A DNA stretch of 64,000 nucleotides from Allosphingosinicella indica (lineage in GTDB: Bacteria; Pseudomonadota; Alphaproteobacteria; Sphingomonadales; Sphingomonadaceae): contig NZ_LT840185.1 in NCBI RefSeq assembly GCF_900177405.1, positions 2,657,501 to 2,721,500 on the forward strand. Reading direction: 5' to 3'. Below are positions 25,842 through 35,700 of the stretch, piece by piece; position 1 is the first letter of the stretch; the number at the start of each line of letters is the position of its first letter. The notes below the pieces were generated by a model. The model had not been told where the DNA came from and made no database searches. It was given only the letters and a program-made list of their open reading frames with translations. The translations under genes and the position numbers were made by a program.

Positions 25842-25906
25842 GAGGGAGGGGTTGGGGGTGGGTTATGCCCGGAGAAGGAGCGAAACCCACCCCCGGCCCC
25901 TCCCTC
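25842..25906. repeat. Long GC-rich palindrome between miaA and ilvC
   Basis: Arms at 25842-25864 (GAGGGAGGGGTTGGGGG...) and 25884-25906 (...CCCCTCCCTC) are inverted copies of about 23 bases with one or two mismatches around a 19-base loop. It resembles the CCCTCCC-type palindromes abundant in sphingomonad genomes. The gap of 180 bases before ilvC otherwise shows nothing. It could fold in RNA and limit read-through, but lacks a T-run. Confidence 0.75.
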
Positions 25907-26000
25907 TCCGACGGTTCGACCTTTCCGCCTGTCCCCCGCGAAGGGAGGGGAGTTCGGCCTTAAGATTGCCGCCCTGCCCCGCATCGCCTAATCCCCCGCC

Positions 26001-26984
26001 ATGCGCGCCTTGTTTGATGCCGATGCCGACCTTGCCCTCATCCGCGACCGCAAAGTCGCGATATTCGGATACGGCAACCAGGGGCGGCCGCAGGCGCTGA
26101 ATCTCAGCGACAGCGGCGTCGGCGAACTCGTCGTCGCGCTGCGCGAGGGCAGCGCCAGCAGGGCACGGGCCGAGGCGGACAGGCTTGGGGTGACGAACCT
26201 CGCCGATGCGGCAGCTTGGGCGGACGTCGCGGTGATGCTGTTTCCCGACGAGGATCAGGCCGAAGTCTACGAGCGCCACCTCGCGCCCCATCTGAAACAG
26301 GGCGCCGCGCTCGTCTTCGCGCACGGCCTCGCGATCCGCTTCGGGCTGATCGTGCCGCGTGCCGATCTCGACGTGATGCTGGTCGCGCCCAAGGGGCCCG
26401 GCACCGCGCTTCGCTCCGAATATGCGGCGGGCCGCGGGCTCGTCACCCTGTTCGCGGTGGCGCAGGACGCATCGGGCGGCGCCGAGGCGCTGGCGCTCTC
26501 CTATGCCGCGGCGCTGGGCGGCGGGCGCGCGGGCATGATCGAGACCAGCTTCGCCGAGGAATGCGAGGCCGATCTGTTCAACGAGGCGGCGGTGATCTGG
26601 GGCGCGATCCCCGAGCTGATCCAGGCCGGGTTCGACACCCTGGTCGAGGCGGGCTTCTCGCCCGAAGTCGCCTATTTCGAATGCCTCACCGAAGTGAAGC
26701 TGATCGCCGACCTCATCACCGAGCGCGGAATCGCGGGGATGCGCGAGGCGATCAGCAACACCGCCGAGTTCGGCGCGCTGGAGGGCGGCCGCCGCATCGT
26801 CACCGCCGAAACGCGCACCGAGATGCGCCGCATCCTCCGCGACGTCCGCGAAGGCCATCTCGCCCAGCGGCTGATCGCCGACGCCAAGGCCGGCTACCCC
26901 CGCCTCAAAGCCAGCCGCGCCGAAGCCGCCGCCCACCCGATCGAAGCCGCCGGCGCCCGACTGAGAAATCTCGCCAAGCCGTGA
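26001..26984 (+). CDS. Divergent class I ketol-acid reductoisomerase (IlvC-like)
   Basis: A 327-residue protein that aligns end to end with class I KARI (second step of valine/isoleucine synthesis), 10 or so residues shorter than usual. The Rossmann loop is IFGYGNQGRPQALNL, where most have GSQGHAHALNL. Catalytic positions are kept: His108 (FAHG), Lys131 (APKGPG), Asp191 and Glu195 (EADLFNEAAV), Glu227 and Glu231 (FECLTEVKLIADL), and Ser252 (EAISNTAEFG). Several otherwise strict residues differ (IRFG for IHFG, ECLTE for ECLHE). No ilvB/ilvH is near, so this may be a second copy or a paralogue with a changed 2-hydroxy-3-keto acid substrate. Confidence 0.82.
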   Translation: MRALFDADADLALIRDRKVAIFGYGNQGRPQALNLSDSGVGELVVALREGSASRARAEADRLGVTNLADAAAWADVAVMLFPDEDQAEVYERHLAPHLKQGAALVFAHGLAIRFGLIVPRADLDVMLVAPKGPGTALRSEYAAGRGLVTLFAVAQDASGGAEALALSYAAALGGGRAGMIETSFAEECEADLFNEAAVIWGAIPELIQAGFDTLVEAGFSPEVAYFECLTEVKLIADLITERGIAGMREAISNTAEFGALEGGRRIVTAETRTEMRRILRDVREGHLAQRLIADAKAGYPRLKASRAEAAAHPIEAAGARLRNLAKP

Positions 26985-27177
26985 TGGAGGCAGCCGAAAG
27001 GTCCCAATGTTCGCACTGGCCATGAGGTTTGCGCGGATCAACTTGCTAGGGCTGAACTCGAGTTCAAAAAAGCGGATGATGGGAAGAGTTCGAGTTGCTC
27101 GTTATCGCAGAATTCGTACGTGTAGGAAAACAGCCGCTGCCACCTGCGGCCGGCACCTCTCCGCGGTAGAAACAGCC

Positions 27178-27492
27178 TTATCGAATATAGCTTTCGTTCG
27201 AGAAGATTTCGCGGATACCCCTGCCAATTATAACGATCGCGTTGAAACCTATCCCAACTACGAGGAGAAATAATAAAACGATTACAGATGCAAAACATCC
27301 ACCTCCAGGGCAACCGTCTTGCCTATCCAAAACCTGCAAAATGCCTTCAAAGAAGATCATCCAAATAGCGTAAAAAAGAATGACGAATATAATCCAAAAT
27401 ATCAGCCACCTTCGGGGTATAAAGCCTGTTACGATTGGCCCTGGGAATGCCATCGCCATTACTGACAGATTGATGAAATCAGACACGTCCAT
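27178..27492 (-). CDS. Hypothetical membrane protein in a low-GC patch
   Basis: A 104-residue frame with two or three hydrophobic segments: about 27-50 (RWLIFWIIFVILFYAIWMIFF, positions approximate) and 68-92 (VIVLLFLLVVGIGFNAIVII), joined by a Cys/Gly loop DGCPGGGC. No family recognised. Third-position composition is much lower in GC than neighbours, so this is probably recently acquired or poorly constrained. The flanks 26985-27177 and 27493-27559 show nothing else; an opposing frame at 27007-27273 has no protein-like pattern. Confidence 0.45.
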   Translation of the reverse strand: MDVSDFINLSVMAMAFPGPIVTGFIPRRWLIFWIIFVILFYAIWMIFFEGILQVLDRQDGCPGGGCFASVIVLLFLLVVGIGFNAIVIIGRGIREIFSNESYIR

Positions 27493-27559
27493 GTCGTGCT
27501 AAAACCCGCGCTTATAGCAGACACTTATAGCAGCAATGGCAATAGGCGGAAACTGGCCC

Positions 27560-29353
27560 TCACTTTCGCCCGAACAGCTTTTCGATATCACCATGCGCCA
27601 GTTTCACCCAGGTCGGTCGGCCGTGGTTGCATTGGCCGGAGTGGGGGGTGACTTCCATTTCGCGGAGGATCGCGTTCATCTCAGCGACCGAGAGGATGCG
27701 GCCGGCGCGGACGCTGCCGTGGCAGGCCATGGTCGCGGCGACATGGTCGAGCCGCTCGCGAAGGCTCAGCGCGTCGTCATAGGCGGCCAGCTCGTCGGCG
27801 AGATCGGTGACGAGGCCCTTGGAATCGCCCTGACCCAAGAGCGCCGGGGTCGCGCGGACCAGCATCGCGCGCGGGCCGAAGCGTTCCACCTCCAGCCCCA
27901 TTTCGGCGAGCTCGGCGGCGCGCGCTTCCAGCCGGTCGCACGCCGGCTCATCGAGTTCGACCACTTCGGGGAGCAGGAGCGCCTGGCGCGCAACGCCGCC
28001 GTCGGCCATCGCGCGGCGCATCCGCTCCAGCACCAGCCGCTCGTGCGCCGCGTGCTGATCGACGATGACGAGGCCGTCCTCCGCCTCGGCGACGATATAG
28101 GTCGCCGCGACCTGCCCGCGCGCGACGCCGAGCGGGTGCGCGGCGGCTTGCGGCGGTGGCTCGGTGGCGGGCTCGGCGCGGGCCTGGGGGGCGTAGTCGA
28201 GGAACTGCTCCCGCACCTCCCCTGTCACCCCCGCGAAAGCGGGGGCCCAGCCTTCTAAGTGAGCCGAGAAGAAAGAAGCTGGGTTCCCGCTTTCGCGGGA
28301 ATGGCGGAGGGGAGAGGTTTCGGTCTGCCAGTTCCCCAAGGCGGCGGCGCTCGGGCGTTGGGCGCTGCGGTGGCCGGCGGCGTCGAGGGCGTGGCGGAGG
28401 CCGCCGACGATGAGGCCGCGGACACCGCCAGGATCGCGGAAGCGGACCTCGGTCTTGGCCGGGTGGACGTTGACGTCGACCTCGCTCGCCGGGAGATCGA
28501 CGAACAAAGCGAGCAAGGGATGGCGATCCCGCGGGATCATTTCGGCATAGGCGCCGCGCACCGCGCCGATCAGCAGCCGGTCCTTTACCGGACGGCCGTT
28601 GACGAAGAGATATTGATGATCGGCGACGCCGCGGTTGAAGGTCGGCAGCCCGGCGACCCCGCCGAGCCGCATATCGCCGCGCAAATGGTCCACCGCCACG
28701 CTGTTGTCGGCGAGGCCGCGATCGGTGAGCGCCGCCACCCTATCGGGCCGCGACTCGCCCGGCTGGACCGCGAGCGTCCGCCTCCCGTCATGCTCCAGCG
28801 TGAAGCCGATGTCGGGCCGCGCCATCGCGAGCCGCTTCACCGCATCGACGCAGGCGGCATATTCGGATCGGGGCGAGCGCAGGAACTTGCGCCTCGCGGG
28901 TACCCGGGCGAACAGATCCTCGACCGTGATCCGCGTGCCCGGCGGGAGCGCCGCCGGCCCCTCTTCCGCCACCACACCATTGTCGACGGTGCGCTGCCAG
29001 CCGTCGGCGCCCCTCACCCGGCTTTCGATCCGCATCCGCGCGACGCTGGCGATCGAAGGCAGCGCCTCGCCGCGGAAGCCGAGCGTCGCGACTTGATCGA
29101 TGGCGTCGTCCGGGAGCTTGGAGGTGGCGTGCCGCTCCAGCGCCAGCGCCATCTCATCCCGGTCCATGCCGCAGCCGTCGTCGGCGACCTCGATCCGCTC
29201 CGTCCCGCCCGCCTGGAGCGCGATCGCGATGCGCGTCGCGCCCGCGTCGATCGCATTTTCGACCAGCTCCTTCAGCGCGCTGGCGGGCCGCTCGACCACC
29301 TCGCCGGCGGCGATGCGGTTGACCAGATGTTCGGGCAGGCGGCGTATTGACAT
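27560..29353 (-). CDS. mutL: DNA mismatch repair protein MutL (endonuclease type), with in-frame repeat insert
   Basis: A 597-residue MutL. The N-terminal GHKL ATPase has ELVENAIDAGA, VADDGCGMD, RHATSKL and TLGFRGEALPSIASV. The C-terminal domain carries the nicking-endonuclease motif DQHA-x2-E-x4-E (Asp432 to Glu443) plus ACHGSVRAG and CNHGRP, as expected in bacteria lacking MutH. The ATG at 29353 is preceded by GGGGAGG and gives the standard N-terminus MSIRRLPEHLVNRIAAGEVVE. Between the two domains, residues about 350-377 (RHSRESGNPASFF ... GWAPAFAGVTGE) are not MutL: they are a translated genomic palindrome (see repeat at 28223). Confidence 0.95.
   Translation of the reverse strand: MSIRRLPEHLVNRIAAGEVVERPASALKELVENAIDAGATRIAIALQAGGTERIEVADDGCGMDRDEMALALERHATSKLPDDAIDQVATLGFRGEALPSIASVARMRIESRVRGADGWQRTVDNGVVAEEGPAALPPGTRITVEDLFARVPARRKFLRSPRSEYAACVDAVKRLAMARPDIGFTLEHDGRRTLAVQPGESRPDRVAALTDRGLADNSVAVDHLRGDMRLGGVAGLPTFNRGVADHQYLFVNGRPVKDRLLIGAVRGAYAEMIPRDRHPLLALFVDLPASEVDVNVHPAKTEVRFRDPGGVRGLIVGGLRHALDAAGHRSAQRPSAAALGNWQTETSPLRHSRESGNPASFFSAHLEGWAPAFAGVTGEVREQFLDYAPQARAEPATEPPPQAAAHPLGVARGQVAATYIVAEAEDGLVIVDQHAAHERLVLERMRRAMADGGVARQALLLPEVVELDEPACDRLEARAAELAEMGLEVERFGPRAMLVRATPALLGQGDSKGLVTDLADELAAYDDALSLRERLDHVAATMACHGSVRAGRILSVAEMNAILREMEVTPHSGQCNHGRPTWVKLAHGDIEKLFGRK
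28223..28305. repeat. Palindromic repeat inserted in frame in mutL
   Basis: About 83 bases. One arm is TGTCACCCCCGCGAAAGCGG followed by GGGCCCAG; the other is CTGGGTTCCCGC followed by TTTCGCGGGAATGG, inverted. This is the widespread bacterial repeat of the form CATTCCCGCGAAAGCGGGAA-CCCAG. It lies inside mutL and is read without a stop as HSRESGNP ... APAFAGVTG. The host position is the flexible linker between the ATPase and dimerisation domains. Confidence 0.85.
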
Positions 29354-29435
29354 GCGCCCTCCCCTAGACCAAGGCGCGCCGTCCTGCGAGCGCCCTTCAA
29401 CTGTGGTGGACGCCGCCCCGGACGGCACCCTATAG

Positions 29436-30542
<1,107 letters not shown>

Positions 30543-30561
30543 TCGGGCAGAGGAACGGATA

Positions 30562-31473
30562 ATGGCGCCGCCATCCAAACGGCGCCCGGGCTTTTCCCGG
30601 CGGGCGCAATACGGCCTGTTCCTGTCTTATGTCGTGGCGGCCGGCGGCGTCATCCTCGCGCTGCTGCTGCTGATCGTCGCGGTCATCGATCCGCGCGGGT
30701 TCAACGGGCTCAAGGGCCTTGCGCTTGATCTCACCGCGCCGGTCTCCTCGGCCGGGCGCGGAGCGGTGCGCGGAATCGGCGACGGCATCGACTCGGTGAA
30801 CGCCTATTTCTTCGCTGCCTCGCAGAACGAGGCGTTGCGGAGCGAGCTCGCCCAGCGGCGCCGCGCGGCGATCGAGGCGCAGGCGCTGCGGCAGGAGAAT
30901 AGGCGGCTGAAGGCGCTGCTCGGCATCAGCCAGCGCGCCGAGACGGCGGTCGCCACCGGCCGCGTCGTCGGATCGACGTTCGATAGCGCGCGCCGGCTGG
31001 CGACGATCGACGTCGGCGGCAGCGACGGGGTGGTGATCGGCCAGCCAGTGCGCTCGGTCGACGGGCTCGTCGGCCGCGTCGTCGAGACCGGCCGCTCGGC
31101 AGCGCGCGTGCTGCTCGTCACCGACGGCGGCAACAGCGTCCCCATCGTCCTCGCGCGCGACGGCACGCCCGCCTTCGCCACCGGGCGCGGCGACGGCACG
31201 ATCGAGCTGCGCACCCTCGAGGTCGGCCAGAGCCCGTTCCGCCGCGGCGACGTGGTGTTCACATCCGGCGTCGGCGGCATCTATCCGCCCGGCATTCCGG
31301 TGGCGCGGGTGCTCAAGGTGACGCGCGACCTCACCATTGCTCAGCCGCTCGCCGATCCGGGCAAGCTCGATTTCGCGATCGTGCTTCCCGCATACATGCC
31401 GCAGGCGAACGCGCCGATCGCGCCGACCGCGCCGACCGCTCCGCCGCCCGCACCGGCGCCTCCCCGCCCGTGA
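30562..31473 (+). CDS. mreC: Rod shape-determining protein MreC
   Basis: A 303-residue MreC. A cytosolic basic start is followed by one membrane helix (about 22-42, YVVAAGGVILALLLLIVAVID), a periplasmic coiled coil (about 80-120, NEALRSELAQRRRAAIEAQALRQEN split by charges) and the two beta-barrel domains (GRVVGSTFDS, TIDVGGSDGVVIGQPV, LLVTDGGNSVPIVLA, FTSGVGGIYPPGIPVARV). The C-terminal 25 residues are an Ala/Pro tail. MreC links MreB filaments to PBP2. It ends in GTGA shared with mreD. Confidence 0.93.
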   Translation: MAPPSKRRPGFSRRAQYGLFLSYVVAAGGVILALLLLIVAVIDPRGFNGLKGLALDLTAPVSSAGRGAVRGIGDGIDSVNAYFFAASQNEALRSELAQRRRAAIEAQALRQENRRLKALLGISQRAETAVATGRVVGSTFDSARRLATIDVGGSDGVVIGQPVRSVDGLVGRVVETGRSAARVLLVTDGGNSVPIVLARDGTPAFATGRGDGTIELRTLEVGQSPFRRGDVVFTSGVGGIYPPGIPVARVLKVTRDLTIAQPLADPGKLDFAIVLPAYMPQANAPIAPTAPTAPPPAPAPPRP

Positions 31474-31985
31474 GCCGGATCGCCCTCACCCCGCACGACA
31501 TGCGGATGAAATATGTCCGCCGGTCCTACGTCCCCGTCGGTTCGATCCTCTTCGCCATCGCGCTCTCGATCCTGCCGATCGTGATCGAGACGCCGCTGGT
31601 TCCCGATTTCGCCTTCCTCACCGCGCTCGCCTGGCGGTTGCTGCGGCCCGAGATGTGGACCGCCAAGGCCGCGCTGGCGCTGGGCTTCGTCGATGACGTG
31701 TTCGCCGGCCATCCCATCGGCCAGGCGATGGCGCTCTGGACGATCGCCTTCCTGATCGTCGATCTGATCGACAGCCGCGCCATCTATCGCGATTATTGGA
31801 TGGACTGGCTGCTCGCCGCGGTCCTCGTCATTCTCCATACAGCCGGCGGCTGGTATATCGCCTGGCTCATGGGAAGCCGGATCGAATTCGCCATCATGCT
31901 GCCGCAGATCGGGCTGGCGATCCTCGCCTATCCGATCGTGTCGCGCATCGTCGTCGGGCTCGACCGGTGGAGACTTACGCGATGA
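31470..31985 (+). CDS. mreD: Rod shape-determining protein MreD
   Basis: A 171-residue membrane protein with about five helices (for example PVGSILFAIALSILPIVI, WTIAFLIVDLIDS, LLAAVLVILHTAGGWYIAWLM). The FVDDVFAGHPIGQAMALW segment is typical of MreD. It starts at a GTG that overlaps the mreC stop and ends in ATGA shared with mrdA, giving tight coupling in the elongasome operon. Confidence 0.9.
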   Translation: MSRIALTPHDMRMKYVRRSYVPVGSILFAIALSILPIVIETPLVPDFAFLTALAWRLLRPEMWTAKAALALGFVDDVFAGHPIGQAMALWTIAFLIVDLIDSRAIYRDYWMDWLLAAVLVILHTAGGWYIAWLMGSRIEFAIMLPQIGLAILAYPIVSRIVVGLDRWRLTR

Positions 31986-33928
31986 GGCGCCGCGCCCCGC
32001 CGCTGATCACCGAGAATTCGCAGGCTTTCACCTTCACCCGCCGCGCCATGGTCCTTGGTGCGTTGCAGGGCGGCGTCGCGGCGATCCTCGCCGGGCGGCT
32101 CGGCTATATCGCGATCGCCGAAAACGAGCGCTACAAATTGCTCGCCGAGGGCAACCGCGTCCACATGCAGCTCATTCCGCCGCGGCGCGGCTGGATCGTC
32201 GACCGGCAGGGCCAGCCGATCGCGATCAACCGCAGCGATTTCCGGGTCGATCTCATCCCCGATCGTCTGCGCGACAGTGAGCGGATCATCGCCGAGCTCA
32301 CCAAGATCCTCGGGCTCAGCAGCGACGAGATCGAGCGCATCCATGACGATCTGAAGGGTGCCGCAGGCTATCAGCCGGTCGCAGTGGCGGAGAACCTCTC
32401 GTTCGAGAAATTCGCCGCGGTGACGGTGCGACTGCCCGAACTTCCCGGCGTCTCGCCGCTCCGCGCTTTCTCGCGCTTCTACCCCGATGGCGCCGCGGTC
32501 GGCCACCTGATCGGCTATGTCGGCATCCCCAACCGCAAGGAATATGAAGCCGAGAACAAGGCGCCGCTACTGCTGACGCCTGGTTTCAAGATCGGCAAGC
32601 AGGGTCTTGAAAAGACGATGGAGGAGCGCCTGCGCGGCCAACCCGGCGCCAAGCGCGTCGAAGTCACCGCGCGCGGCAAGCTGGTGCGCGAGCTTTCCAC
32701 CCTCGCCGACAAGAGCGGCGCGCCGATGCCGCTCACCATCGACGCGGGGCTTCAAACCTATGCGGCGCGGCGGCTCGGCAACGAATCCGGATCGGTGGTC
32801 GTCATCGATCTCCACAACGGCGACATCCTCGCGATGGCGTCGATGCCGGCTTACGATCCCAACAGCTTCTCCGACGGGATCAGCCACGACGAGTGGAACA
32901 TGCTCTCCGCCGATCAGCGCCACCCTCTGATCAACAAGTCGCTCAACGCGCTCTACCCGCCGGGCTCGACGATCAAGCCGATGGTGGCGATGGCGCTGCT
33001 GGGTGCGGGCGTTAAACCCGAAGAGACGGTGAGCTGCGGCGGCGGCTACAATCTCGGCAACCGCTTCTTCCGCTGCCTCGGCCGCCACGGGCCGATGAAC
33101 ATGCACCGGGCGATCGCGAAGAGCTGCAACACTTACTTCTACGCGATGGGGCGGCGGGTCGGTTACGATCATATCGCAGGCTATGCGCGCCAGCTCGGCC
33201 TCGGCGCCAAATATGATCTTCCGGTAGAATCGCAGAGCTTCGGCACGGTGCCAGATTCCGAGTGGAAGCGGCGGAAATACAAGCAGGAATGGACGCAGTC
33301 CGACACGCTCAACGCGTCGATCGGCCAGGGCTATCTGATCGTCAATCCGCTCCAGCTCGCGGTGATGTCAGCGCGGATCGCATCGGGCAAGAACCTCCAG
33401 CCGAGATTGATCGGCGGCGACAGGACCGTGCCTAAAGCACTGCCGATGCCCGCCGAGCATTTCGAGACGGTGCGCAGCGGCATGTGGGAAGTAGTCAACG
33501 GCAACGGCACCGCGGGGCGCAGCCGCCTCCAGCTTCCCGGCATCGAGATGGGCGGCAAGACCGGCACCGCGCAGGTGCGCCGCATCGCCGGATCGCAGCG
33601 CGGCCAGGGCGGCGAGTGGAAATATCGCGATCACGGCCTGTTCGTATGCTTCGCGCCCACCGACAATCCGCGCTACGCCGCATCGGTGGTGATCGAGCAT
33701 GGCATGGGCGGATCGCGCGCCGCCGCGCCGGTCGCCAAGGACGTGCTCACCTACCTCTTCGACAAGCAGAAGGCGATGGAAGCGCTGCTGCCGATGGAGG
33801 AAGGCTGGGGCGGCGACATCGCCAAGCGGATGGAGGCGCAGGCGGCCGCCTGGGTGGCGGGCAAGCCGGCGCGCGAAGCACAAGCCGCCGCCGAAGCCGC
33901 GCTCAAGGCATCGCAGGGCACCGCCTGA
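31982..33928 (+). CDS. mrdA: Penicillin-binding protein 2 (elongasome transpeptidase)
   Basis: A 648-residue class B PBP. One N-terminal membrane helix (MVLGALQGGVAAILAGRLGYI, about 23-42) precedes the pedestal domain (RRGWIVDRQGQPIAINRSDF) and the transpeptidase domain. Catalytic motifs are S329-T-I-K332 (PPGSTIKPM), S381-C-N383 (AKSCNTYFYAM) and K526-T-G (GGKTGTAQ). It cross-links peptidoglycan during side-wall growth with RodA. The ATG at 31982 overlaps mreD. The C-terminus has an Ala-rich tail (about 60 residues) that extends past the usual fold. Confidence 0.96.
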   Translation: MRRRAPPLITENSQAFTFTRRAMVLGALQGGVAAILAGRLGYIAIAENERYKLLAEGNRVHMQLIPPRRGWIVDRQGQPIAINRSDFRVDLIPDRLRDSERIIAELTKILGLSSDEIERIHDDLKGAAGYQPVAVAENLSFEKFAAVTVRLPELPGVSPLRAFSRFYPDGAAVGHLIGYVGIPNRKEYEAENKAPLLLTPGFKIGKQGLEKTMEERLRGQPGAKRVEVTARGKLVRELSTLADKSGAPMPLTIDAGLQTYAARRLGNESGSVVVIDLHNGDILAMASMPAYDPNSFSDGISHDEWNMLSADQRHPLINKSLNALYPPGSTIKPMVAMALLGAGVKPEETVSCGGGYNLGNRFFRCLGRHGPMNMHRAIAKSCNTYFYAMGRRVGYDHIAGYARQLGLGAKYDLPVESQSFGTVPDSEWKRRKYKQEWTQSDTLNASIGQGYLIVNPLQLAVMSARIASGKNLQPRLIGGDRTVPKALPMPAEHFETVRSGMWEVVNGNGTAGRSRLQLPGIEMGGKTGTAQVRRIAGSQRGQGGEWKYRDHGLFVCFAPTDNPRYAASVVIEHGMGGSRAAAPVAKDVLTYLFDKQKAMEALLPMEEGWGGDIAKRMEAQAAAWVAGKPAREAQAAAEAALKASQGTA

Positions 33929-35031
33929 TGGTCGACGGCGTCGTCCCGCAGACGATCGCGCGGCTGCCCTGGCGGCTGCTGCTGCTCGTCGTCGCGGTCG
34001 GCATGTTCGGCGGCGTCACGCTCTTCTCCGCCGCCGGCGGATCGATCACGCCCTGGGCGCTCAACCATTTCGTCCGCTTCTTCGCGCTGCTCGGCATGGC
34101 GGTGCTGATCTCCTACGTGCGCATCGACACATTCAAGCGCGCCGCCTTCCCGGCCTACGGTATCATCATGCTGCTGCTCGTGGTCGTCCAGACCATCGGC
34201 GCAGTCCGCGGCGGCGCGCAGAGCTGGCTGGAGCTCGGCCCGCTCCGGCTCCAGCCCTCCGAACTGATGAAGCCGGTGCTCGTGCTCGTGCTCGCCTCCT
34301 TCTACGCCGCGCTCCCGGCGGGCGAGATACGGCGGTTCAGCGCGATCTGGCCGGCGGCGGCGCTGACGATGGTGCCGGGCGTGCTCATCCTCATCCAGCC
34401 CGATCTCGGCACCGCGCTGTTGCTGATCTTCTCGGCGATCGTGGTGATGTTTCTCGCCGGACTGCCGCTGCGGCTGTTCCTCGGCGGCATGGCCGCGGTC
34501 GCCGCCTTGGTGCCGCTGGCTTACTCCTTCCTGCTGCCACACCAGCAGAAGAGGCTGCTGATCTTCCTCAATCCCGAGGACGATCCGCTCGGCGCGGGCT
34601 ATCACATCACCCAGTCCAAGATCGCGATCGGATCGGGCGGGCTGTTCGGCAAGGGCTTCCTCAACGGCACCCAGAGCCACCTCAACTACCTTCCCGAGCA
34701 GCATACCGACTTCATCTTCCCGGCGATGGCGGAGGAGTGGGGACTGGCCGGCGGACTGTTCCTCATCGCCTGCTTCACGCTCATCTTCCGTTGGGGCATG
34801 CGCGTCGCGCTCGACGCCAAGGGCCGCTTCTCGCGCCTCACCGCCGCCGGGCTGACGCTCACCATCTTCTTCTATTTCGCGATCAACCTCCTGATGGTGA
34901 TGGGGCTCGCCCCGGTGGTGGGCATTCCCCTCCCCCTCTTCTCCTACGGCGGATCGGCGATGCTGACGGTGATGATCTGCCTCGGCATCATGATGGCCAT
35001 CGACCGCGACAACCGCGCCAACCGGCGCTGA
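33928..35031 (+). CDS. rodA: Peptidoglycan glycosyltransferase RodA
   Basis: A 367-residue SEDS-family polymerase with about ten membrane helices. SEDS marks: GAQSWLELGPLRLQPSELMKP, LIQPDLGTALLLI, KIAIGSGGLFGKGFLNGTQSHLNYLPEQHTDFIF and the C-terminal GIPLPLFSYGGSAMLTVMICLGI. The conserved Asp of QPDLGT and the PEQHTDFIF loop are intact, so it should polymerise lipid II. ATG at 33928 overlaps the mrdA stop by one base (TGATG). Last gene of the operon. Confidence 0.96.
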   Translation: MVDGVVPQTIARLPWRLLLLVVAVGMFGGVTLFSAAGGSITPWALNHFVRFFALLGMAVLISYVRIDTFKRAAFPAYGIIMLLLVVVQTIGAVRGGAQSWLELGPLRLQPSELMKPVLVLVLASFYAALPAGEIRRFSAIWPAAALTMVPGVLILIQPDLGTALLLIFSAIVVMFLAGLPLRLFLGGMAAVAALVPLAYSFLLPHQQKRLLIFLNPEDDPLGAGYHITQSKIAIGSGGLFGKGFLNGTQSHLNYLPEQHTDFIFPAMAEEWGLAGGLFLIACFTLIFRWGMRVALDAKGRFSRLTAAGLTLTIFFYFAINLLMVMGLAPVVGIPLPLFSYGGSAMLTVMICLGIMMAIDRDNRANRR

Positions 35032-35139
35032 GGCCGCCCCGCGGAGGCTTTTGCAACCTTCCGCCGCATCGCGCTTTCTCCCTGAGCAGACGCGTGGCAC
35101 AATGAGGTCGTTTGTAACGCGTATCTAGGAGATTGACCC

Positions 35140-35661
35140 ATGCGGACCAGCCTTGTCGCCCTCGCGGCGCTTGCCGCCATCCCCGCCTTCACCGCCCCCG
35201 CCGTCGCCCAGACGCGCGCCGAGGAAGCCCGCTGGCAGGCGGCCCAGGAACGGTTCGACAACGAGCGCGCGCTCTACGAGCGCGAGCGCCAGCGCTATGA
35301 GGACGCGCGCAGCCGCCGCGGCGGCTATTATCGCGACCGGGACTATCGCGACCGCGATTATGGCGCGCGCGATCCTTACGCGACCGACTATGACGCCGCG
35401 CGCTATTATCGCGACGATCCGCGCTATCAGGAGCGTTTGCTGTCCGAGAACGACTATGTCTATCGCGGATCGGACGGCCGCTATTATTGCCGCCGGACCG
35501 ACGGCACGACCGGCCTCATCATCGGCGGCGCGGGTGGCGCGCTGTTCGGCAATCTGATCGACGGCGGCCGCAACCGTACCGCTGGCACGCTGATCGGCGG
35601 TGCGCTCGGCGCGCTGCTCGGCCGCGGAGTCGAGCGCAGCAACGACGTGCGCTGCCGCTAA
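35140..35661 (+). CDS. Exported Tyr/Arg/Asp-rich protein with glycine-zipper membrane segment
   Basis: A 173-residue protein. A signal peptide (VALAALAAIPAFTAPAVAQ) is followed by a charged coiled region (about 25-60, ARWQAAQERFDNERALYERERQRYEDAR), a Tyr/Arg/Asp repeat region (YYRDRDYRDRDYGARDPY) and a C-terminal glycine zipper (GLIIGGAGGALFGNLIDGG, GTLIGGALGALLGRGVERS). Such ends resemble the 17-kDa surface antigen/glycine-zipper 2TM family of outer-membrane proteins. AGGAG lies 8 bases upstream of the ATG. Role unknown, probably envelope structure. Confidence 0.8.
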   Translation: MRTSLVALAALAAIPAFTAPAVAQTRAEEARWQAAQERFDNERALYERERQRYEDARSRRGGYYRDRDYRDRDYGARDPYATDYDAARYYRDDPRYQERLLSENDYVYRGSDGRYYCRRTDGTTGLIIGGAGGALFGNLIDGGRNRTAGTLIGGALGALLGRGVERSNDVRCR

Positions 35662-35669
35662 AGGCGTTC

Positions 35670-35691
35670 GGCCCCGGCACGAGCCGGGGCC
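35670..35691. terminator. Strong hairpin between convergent genes
   Basis: GGCCCCGGC (35670-35678), loop ACGA, GCCGGGGCC (35683-35691): a perfect 9-bp GC stem between the ends of the glycine-zipper gene and the convergent LysR gene. There is no T-run, so intrinsic termination is likely but not certain; it could serve both strands. Confidence 0.5.
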
Positions 35692-35700
35692 CGCGCTGGC

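Noticed and set aside
27007-27273. 88-codon frame on the plus strand
   Set aside because: Basic, featureless product that conflicts with the opposing membrane-protein frame, and without a ribosome-binding site.
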